Shown here: positions 28,057 through 33,351 of the stretch, in pieces
Layout of the letters: each line of letters opens with the position of its first letter
Position numbering within the stretch: position 1 is the stretch's first letter
Origin: Hyphomicrobiales bacterium
Lineage (GTDB): Bacteria > Pseudomonadota > Alphaproteobacteria > Rhizobiales > Aestuariivirgaceae
Length of the DNA: 33,351 nucleotides
Reading direction: 5' to 3'
NCBI GenBank assembly: GCA_025359215.1
Contig: JANYHE010000143.1
Span: 1 to 33,351, forward strand
The notes under the pieces: model-generated
The model's input: the letters and a program-made list of their open reading frames with translations, nothing else
Database searches by the model: none
What the model was told of the DNA's origin: nothing
Translations under genes and position numbers: made by a program

Positions 28057-29198
28057 GCATAAACCGCGCGCTGAGCATAGGAATTCGATGCTGTTGCAGG
28101 CCTGCGGCGCGCAAGGGCCAGCACAAAACCCATCGCTAATGCTGTGCCTAACAATGACGAACCGCCATAAGAAATGAACGGCAGCGTCATGCCCTTGGCT
28201 GGAAGCAACCCAACATTCACACCCATATTGATGCAGGCTTGCAACCCAAACATGGTGACCAACCCTGTCATGGCGAGAGCGGCAAAAGGTTCACTTTCAT
28301 TTTTGGCGCGCATCAACACACGAATGATGATGAAAAAAAATAGTAGCATCAAAGCAAGGCAGGCGATCAGCCCAAATTCTTCCCCCACCACAGCATAAGC
28401 AAAATCGGTGTGCGCATCGGGCAAAACCATTTTGGCAACACCACCACCTGGCCCCGCACCCAACAGACCACCATTGTTAAAGGCAGACGTTGCAGTATCC
28501 ACTTGAAACGTGTCGCCTTTATCTGGATGCAAAAACCGGTCAATGCGGGAAGCCACGTGTGGAACCAGAGCATAAGAAAGACCCATGGCCATCACTGTCA
28601 GTGCGCCCAGCCCCAAAACATACATCCATGAAATGCCGTAAATCAAAAGCATCGCACCAAATGTCAGCGTCACCAAAGCCGTCTGCCCAAAGTCTGGCTG
28701 CAAAACTAAAAGGCCTAAGAACACAGCTGCTGCACCATAAGCAATAAAATGCCCAGGCATATCAGGTCGCTTAATATGATCAGCAAGAAACCAAGCCGCC
28801 GCGGCCACAAAGCCGGGCTTGGCAAATTCTGAAGGCTGCAAGTTCAGCGGCCCGAAATTAATCCAGCGATGCGCCCCTTTAATTTCCGGTCCAAATTTCA
28901 GCGCGGCCAACATTAAAACCAGTGAGCCGGCAAAGGTCATAAATGCTGTGCGCCTCACCCAGTTCACATCGAAGAATGAAACCACAACCAAGCCGATCAC
29001 ACCAAAAAAAAGATAGAAAAGTTGGCTCTTAAAAAAATGAAATGAATCGAGGCCAATGCGTTCAGCCACAGGCGGGCTGGCCGCCATGCTGATCAAAACG
29101 CCAATGGCCATCAGCAAAAGAACTGCTGAGAGCAGAGGCAAATCAATTGTAAACCACCACCGCGCCAAGGCACCACGATCACTGCGTGAAATAAGCAT
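28053..29198 (-). CDS. ftsW: FtsW, SEDS-family septal peptidoglycan polymerase
   Basis: A 381-residue membrane protein with about ten hydrophobic segments. The SEDS motifs are visible: KGAHRWINFGPLNLQPSEFA, LQPDFGQTALV, and HTDFAYAVVGEEFG, with the conserved acidic residue, then PFISYGGSSLLGTALAMG near the end. It polymerises lipid II at the septum with its partner PBP3 (FtsI), which is usually just upstream of murE and lies outside the window. GGAGGG lies about 8 bases before the ATG, which shares one base with the murD stop (TGATG). Confidence 0.96.
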   Translation of the reverse strand: MLISRSDRGALARWWFTIDLPLLSAVLLLMAIGVLISMAASPPVAERIGLDSFHFFKSQLFYLFFGVIGLVVVSFFDVNWVRRTAFMTFAGSLVLMLAALKFGPEIKGAHRWINFGPLNLQPSEFAKPGFVAAAAWFLADHIKRPDMPGHFIAYGAAAVFLGLLVLQPDFGQTALVTLTFGAMLLIYGISWMYVLGLGALTVMAMGLSYALVPHVASRIDRFLHPDKGDTFQVDTATSAFNNGGLLGAGPGGGVAKMVLPDAHTDFAYAVVGEEFGLIACLALMLLFFFIIIRVLMRAKNESEPFAALAMTGLVTMFGLQACINMGVNVGLLPAKGMTLPFISYGGSSLLGTALAMGFVLALARRRPATASNSYAQRAVYA

Positions 29199-30577
29199 CA
29201 GCCATTCCCTCCCTGAGACATTTGTGCGTGCGGCAAATGTGAAACAAGTTCCACAAAAGCATCGCCGCGCACTTCAAAATTTTTATATTGATCAAACGAT
29301 GCGCAAGCTGGCGAAAGCAAAACCACCGAACCCGCTTGTGCATCCTGCGCTGCAGCTTTCACGGCACGCTCCAAAGTTTCGCACATCACATAGTCAACTT
29401 TGCCCTGCAACGTTTGGGCAAAATTTTCTGCCGCAGCACCAATCAAATAGGCGCGTTTAATTTTTGGAAAGTAAGCTGCCAGTGGTTCGATGCCGCCCGA
29501 TTTTGAAATGCCACCTGCAATCCAGTAAATGTGATCAAACGACACAAGTGCTTTCTCAGCTGCATCAGCATTGGTGGCTTTGGAATCGTTGACGAAGGGA
29601 ACCCCATTCACCACAGCCACCTGCTGCATGCGGTGCGCCAAACCGGGAAAGCTATGCATCGCTGCCGCAATCACATCAACTGAAACACCCAGCGCCCGCG
29701 CCGCTCCATAAGCCATGCAAGCATTTTGCCAATTGTGCCTGCCTTTGAGGGATGGCATTTGGCGAAGATCGATTTCAGCAACGCATTGGCCATGGTGCTT
29801 GTCTTTTAAAATGCCTTCAGGCGCACAAATGCCGTGTAGCACCTCTTTCACAACAGAAACGCGCGAGACTTGTGGCGTGACATCTGCAATGGCCGCACAC
29901 CACTCATCATCTACACTCACCAATGCAGTGCCATCGCCAGCATACGAAAACATACGCGCCTTCACAGCCGCATAGTTTTCCATCGTGCCATGACGGTCTA
30001 AATGATCGGGTGTGAGATTGGTCAGAATACCAACATCGGGTTTCAACCCCGGCATCAAATCAATTTGAAATGATGAAAGTTCCAAAACATAAATGCGGTC
30101 TTGGGTTGGTGGCCGCAAATTGAAAACCGCTAAGCCAATATTGCCGCCCACATCCACATCAAGGCCTGCAAATTTGAGAACATGACCGATAAGTGCTGTC
30201 GTTGTAGATTTACCGTTGGTGCCGGTAATAGCCACAATTTTTGCACCACTGCCGGAAACTTCGCGCGCAAAGGCTTCGGTGTCGCCAATAATTTCAATGC
30301 CAGCTTGCTTGGCTTTCACCACAGTCCAATGCGGCTCTGGGTGGGTGAGAGGGACACCGGGGCTTAAAACTAAACTATCAAGTGTCTTGAAATCAATCGT
30401 GTGCAAATTGATAATCGGCACACCTTCAGATTTGGCCTTCTCCACTGAGGGTTCAGAATCGTCCCACGCAAAAACCTTTGCACCACCAGCGGCCAGTGCC
30501 AGTGCACAAGAAATGCCCGACCGTGCCAAACCAAACACAGCCACCGATTTATTTTTGAATGACGTTGCCGCAAACAT
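29198..30577 (-). CDS. murD: UDP-N-acetylmuramoylalanine--D-glutamate ligase MurD
   Basis: A 459-residue Mur ligase from the ATG at 30577; the frame is open 96 bases further into mraY but the family begins with KSVAVFGLARSG soon after this ATG. The ATP loop GTNGKSTT is at 119-126. Further matches are LELSSFQIDLM, ILTNLTPDHLDRHGTMENY, FVNDSKATNADAAEKAL and LLSPACASFDQYKNFEVRG. It adds D-glutamate to UDP-MurNAc-L-Ala in the cytoplasm. It lies 8 bases after mraY and has only a weak ribosome binding site. Confidence 0.96.
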   Translation of the reverse strand: MFAATSFKNKSVAVFGLARSGISCALALAAGGAKVFAWDDSEPSVEKAKSEGVPIINLHTIDFKTLDSLVLSPGVPLTHPEPHWTVVKAKQAGIEIIGDTEAFAREVSGSGAKIVAITGTNGKSTTTALIGHVLKFAGLDVDVGGNIGLAVFNLRPPTQDRIYVLELSSFQIDLMPGLKPDVGILTNLTPDHLDRHGTMENYAAVKARMFSYAGDGTALVSVDDEWCAAIADVTPQVSRVSVVKEVLHGICAPEGILKDKHHGQCVAEIDLRQMPSLKGRHNWQNACMAYGAARALGVSVDVIAAAMHSFPGLAHRMQQVAVVNGVPFVNDSKATNADAAEKALVSFDHIYWIAGGISKSGGIEPLAAYFPKIKRAYLIGAAAENFAQTLQGKVDYVMCETLERAVKAAAQDAQAGSVVLLSPACASFDQYKNFEVRGDAFVELVSHLPHAQMSQGGNG

Positions 30578-30585
30578 GAATTGAA

Positions 30586-31674
30586 TTACCGCAACTTTAA
30601 AGTGGAAAGGCCAATCAGCGCCAACACGAAAGCGATGATCCAAAAGCGAATAACAATGGTGGGTTCTTTCCAACCCTTTTGTTCATAATGGTGGTGCAAT
30701 GGTGCCATGGCAAACACGCGCTTGCCCGTCATTTTGAATGAAGCCACTTGCACGATAACTGATACTGTTTCCAAAACAAACAGGCCGCCCACAATCCCCA
30801 AAACAATTTCATGTTTTACCGCGACAGCAATAGCACCAAGGCAACCGCCCAGTGCAAGCGAGCCTGTGTCCCCCATAAAAATCATGGCAGGCGGCGCATT
30901 GAACCATAAAAATCCCAGCCCTGCGCCAATCAATGCACCACAGATAACCGCAAGCTCTCCGGTGCCACGCACATAATGCAGCTGCAAATAGACTGAGAAC
31001 ACTTGGTTGCCAACCAAATAGGCAATCAAAGCAAAACTGCCCGCGGCCATCATCACCGGCACGATGGCTAAGCCATCAAGACCATCGGTGATGTTCACAG
31101 CATTGCCAGCACCCACAACCACAAACATGCCGACGAAAATAAACAACGGTCCAAAATAAATCAGCACATCTTTAAAAAATGGCACCGCCAATGAGCGCGA
31201 CAAATCATTATTGCCAATCCACATGAAACAACCAACGGCGGCACCTGCAATCAGAAACTCCGCCAGTAATCGTGCCTTGCCAGAAAAACCCCGCACTGAG
31301 GCGCGTGTGACTTTTAAATAATCATCATAAAAGCCGATGGCACCATAGCCGAGAGTCACAAACAAAACCGCCCACACATAAAGATTGCTCAGATCAGCCC
31401 AGAGCAATGTCGAAACAAAAACACCCGATAAAATCATCAAGCCACCCATAGTGGGCGTGCCTTGCTTTTCAACAATGTGCCGCTGCGGTCCGTCAGTGCG
31501 AATGGGTTGTCCCCGTCCCTGCTTCACTTTCAGCAGCGAAATAATTTTCGGCCCAAACACAAATATAAAAAGCAGCGCGGTGAGAATGGCTCCGCCCGTG
31601 CGCGTTGTTAAATAGCGAAACGCATTGAAAGCCGAAACTTCACTCGTAAGTTTGAGGACGAGATAATAAAGCAT
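30586..31674 (-). CDS. mraY: MraY, phospho-MurNAc-pentapeptide transferase
   Basis: A 362-residue membrane enzyme with about ten hydrophobic segments. The family motifs are present: [17 protein letters not shown] with the paired aspartates, [26 protein letters not shown], and [15 protein letters not shown] with the conserved HHH. It attaches UDP-MurNAc-pentapeptide to undecaprenyl phosphate to make lipid I. The start is 3 bases after the murF stop, with GGAA about 9 bases upstream, inside murF. Confidence 0.97.
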   Translation of the reverse strand: MLYYLVLKLTSEVSAFNAFRYLTTRTGGAILTALLFIFVFGPKIISLLKVKQGRGQPIRTDGPQRHIVEKQGTPTMGGLMILSGVFVSTLLWADLSNLYVWAVLFVTLGYGAIGFYDDYLKVTRASVRGFSGKARLLAEFLIAGAAVGCFMWIGNNDLSRSLAVPFFKDVLIYFGPLFIFVGMFVVVGAGNAVNITDGLDGLAIVPVMMAAGSFALIAYLVGNQVFSVYLQLHYVRGTGELAVICGALIGAGLGFLWFNAPPAMIFMGDTGSLALGGCLGAIAVAVKHEIVLGIVGGLFVLETVSVIVQVASFKMTGKRVFAMAPLHHHYEQKGWKEPTIVIRFWIIAFVLALIGLSTLKLR

Positions 31675-31677
31675 TGT

Positions 31678-33105
31678 TCAGCTTTCCTTTTGAACGGGTA
31701 AAAATTTTGAGCGAATAGAATCCACCACCAGCCCCATGCGGCTGCCATTTGATCCTTTGACCATCACGGCATCGCCATGGCGAAGGTGGCCAACCAAAAT
31801 GTTATTCAGTTCAGCCGAAGTCTCAGTATAGGCACCGCGTTTGGCAACAGGTGTTGCCTCCCAAAGATTTTTCATCAAAGGTCCAGCGGCATAAACGAAA
31901 TCAACGTTGTGGCTTTGCAGGTGATCGGCAATCTCAGCATGAAGCGACGGGCCAAATTGTCCAAGCTCCAGCATATCACCCAGCACAGCGATGCGCCGAC
32001 CATTCTTACCAACGCGTGCGTGAGACAGAAGACCAAGGGCCGCCTGCATCGAAGCCGGGTTGGCATTGTAACTTTCATCAATCAACAATATTTCCCCACC
32101 CACGCCTTGCAAGCGCTCCTGCACGCCGCGCCCTTTGGCGGGTGCTGCATCAGCCAGCGCCATGGCCGCGCGCGCTAAATCCGCACCTACCAATTTCACG
32201 GTGGCTAAAACGGCCAGACTATTGAGCGCCATGTGCTCGCCCGGCACGCCCAGTTTATAGGTCACTTTTTCGCCCATCACATCGGCAGTGATGCAGCAGC
32301 ACGTGGGATGCAGCGCCACACGCTCCATGCGCACAGCGGCGTTTTCGGATTTGCCAAAGCCAATGATATTTTTAATGCCATGTGCCAAGGCCACTGCTTT
32401 GAGCTTTTCAAAATAGGGCGAGTCTTGGTTGATGATGGCCGCACCACCCGCAACAACACCGGAAAATATTTCAGCCTTTGCATCAGCAATTTCATCAAGC
32501 GAATTGAAATGGCCCAAATGACTGGCCGCCACCATCGTGACGATGGCCACATGTGGCCGCACCATCTTCACCAATGGCGTAATCTCGCCCGCGTGGTTCA
32601 TGCCAATTTCAAAAACGCCAAAAGCTGCATTGCGCGGAAGCCTGGCCAATGTGAGAGGCACGCCCCAATGATTGTTGAACGAAGCAGCCGAAGCATGGGT
32701 TTCGCCTGATGCCGATAGAGCAACGCGCAACATCTCCTTGGTGCTGGTTTTGCCCACACTGCCAGTCACAGCAATCATCTGCCCACGGCTCCAGTTGCGC
32801 GCAGCACGGCCCATGTTTTCAAGGCCCCACAACGGATCATCAGCCACCTGCAAAACAGCACCGGCCTTAAGCATCTCGTCAGTCACGCGGGAAACCACGG
32901 CAACGCCCGCACCCGATTTTAAGGCACCCACAACAAAATCATGGCCATCCATTTTGTCGCCTTTAATGGCCACAAACACATCACCAGCAGCAACTGCACG
33001 CGAGTCAATTGATACGCCATTCATGGTGCCGTGCACATCTCCGTGCAGCGTGCCGCCCGTAGCCGCAATTAATTCCTGAGCTGTCCAAAGGCCACGTTCA
33101 GCCAT
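31678..33105 (-). CDS. murF: UDP-MurNAc-tripeptide--D-Ala-D-Ala ligase MurF
   Basis: A 475-residue Mur ligase from the ATG at 33105, with GGAGAG 7 bases upstream; it overlaps the end of murE by 8 bases. The N-terminal part has GVSIDSRAVAAGDVFVAIKG, the ATP loop TGSVGKTST is at 114-122, and SFNNHWGVPLTLAR, FEIGMNHAGEI and LIDESYNANPASMQAAL are typical of MurF. It adds the D-Ala-D-Ala made by Ddl. An unusual run of three cysteines (TCCC) lies in the variable middle part at about residue 260. Confidence 0.96.
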   Translation of the reverse strand: MAERGLWTAQELIAATGGTLHGDVHGTMNGVSIDSRAVAAGDVFVAIKGDKMDGHDFVVGALKSGAGVAVVSRVTDEMLKAGAVLQVADDPLWGLENMGRAARNWSRGQMIAVTGSVGKTSTKEMLRVALSASGETHASAASFNNHWGVPLTLARLPRNAAFGVFEIGMNHAGEITPLVKMVRPHVAIVTMVAASHLGHFNSLDEIADAKAEIFSGVVAGGAAIINQDSPYFEKLKAVALAHGIKNIIGFGKSENAAVRMERVALHPTCCCITADVMGEKVTYKLGVPGEHMALNSLAVLATVKLVGADLARAAMALADAAPAKGRGVQERLQGVGGEILLIDESYNANPASMQAALGLLSHARVGKNGRRIAVLGDMLELGQFGPSLHAEIADHLQSHNVDFVYAAGPLMKNLWEATPVAKRGAYTETSAELNNILVGHLRHGDAVMVKGSNGSRMGLVVDSIRSKFLPVQKES

Positions 33106-33351
33106 GATAAATCTCTCCACGCAAAGCCGCTAACACAGCATCATGATCGCTAAAGGACAGCGTTTCAGTGCCCACAATCTGGCCCTGTTCGTGGCCCTTG
33201 CCTGCCACCAACAAAACATCACCCTCATTTAGCCCATTCACCGCAGCTGCAATTGCCGCCGCACGATTGCCAATGTCTTGGGCATGGGGCGCTGCCCGCA
33301 AAATTTCATTGCGAATGGTGCTCGCATCTTCACTGCGTGGATTATCATCCG
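33098..33351 (-). CDS. murE: UDP-MurNAc-tripeptide synthetase MurE, C-terminal part
   Basis: The last 84 codons of a gene that enters from the right edge. The first residues seen are DDNPRSED, containing DNPR, the motif that recognises meso-diaminopimelate in MurE of Gram-negative bacteria. LLVAGKGHEQGQIV and FSDHDAV near the end also match MurE well. It therefore adds meso-diaminopimelate as the third residue of the stem peptide. Its stop lies inside the start of murF. The N-terminal and ATP-binding domains lie outside the window. Confidence 0.95.
   Translation of the reverse strand, partial: DDNPRSEDASTIRNEILRAAPHAQDIGNRAAAIAAAVNGLNEGDVLLVAGKGHEQGQIVGTETLSFSDHDAVLAALRGEIYHG

Overview
This looks like a chromosomal segment of an alphaproteobacterium, probably of the Hyphomicrobiales (Rhizobiales) type. 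The main reasons are the division and cell-wall gene order murE-murF-mraY-murD-ftsW-murG-murC-murB-ddl-ftsQ-ftsA-ftsZ-bamD-recN-ligA, a short DUF1127 protein, alphaproteobacterial-style intergenic inverted repeats, and CtrA-like and GANTC-type sites upstream of some genes. The order-level call is inference; the class-level call is strong. By eye the GC content is near one half, with more AT-rich patches at about 940-1600 and 11670-12130.

Left third (1-13931): mostly housekeeping genes. There is the start of an FAD-linked oxidase (minus), a hotdog thioesterase, a VapBC-type toxin-antitoxin pair with a strong promoter placed so that the mRNA may be leaderless, a small unknown protein, and a UvrD/PcrA helicase. 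Then comes a minus-strand block with three exported methionine sulfoxide reductases (MsrB, MsrA, MsrB) around a DHA2-type drug efflux transporter. Next on the plus strand are an ABC exporter, an OmpA-family lipoprotein with a clear terminator, the L11 methyltransferase PrmA and a large Xaa-Pro aminopeptidase. A DUF1127 protein lies on the minus strand between the last two.

Right two thirds (14046-33351): one long minus-strand series. From murE to ftsA the genes overlap or are separated by at most about 31 bp. They make the peptidoglycan precursor (MurE adding diaminopimelate, MurF, Ddl, MurC, MurB, MurD), load it on lipid (MraY, MurG), and build the division machine (FtsW, FtsQ, FtsA). ftsZ follows after a 188-bp regulatory gap that carries two palindromes. 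bamD comes next, with no lpxC between it and ftsZ, where many relatives carry lpxC. Then recN-ligA-azlC-azlD are joined by three successive 4-base stop/start overlaps, which puts DNA repair genes and a branched-chain amino acid exporter on one likely transcript.

I saw no RNA genes, CRISPR arrays, prophage or transposase, and no convincing undescribed multi-gene system. The points most worth checking are the ftsZ control region, the missing lpxC, the set of exported Msr enzymes that all lack the usual resolving cysteine, the possible leaderless TA promoter, and the inverted repeat element after the aminopeptidase.
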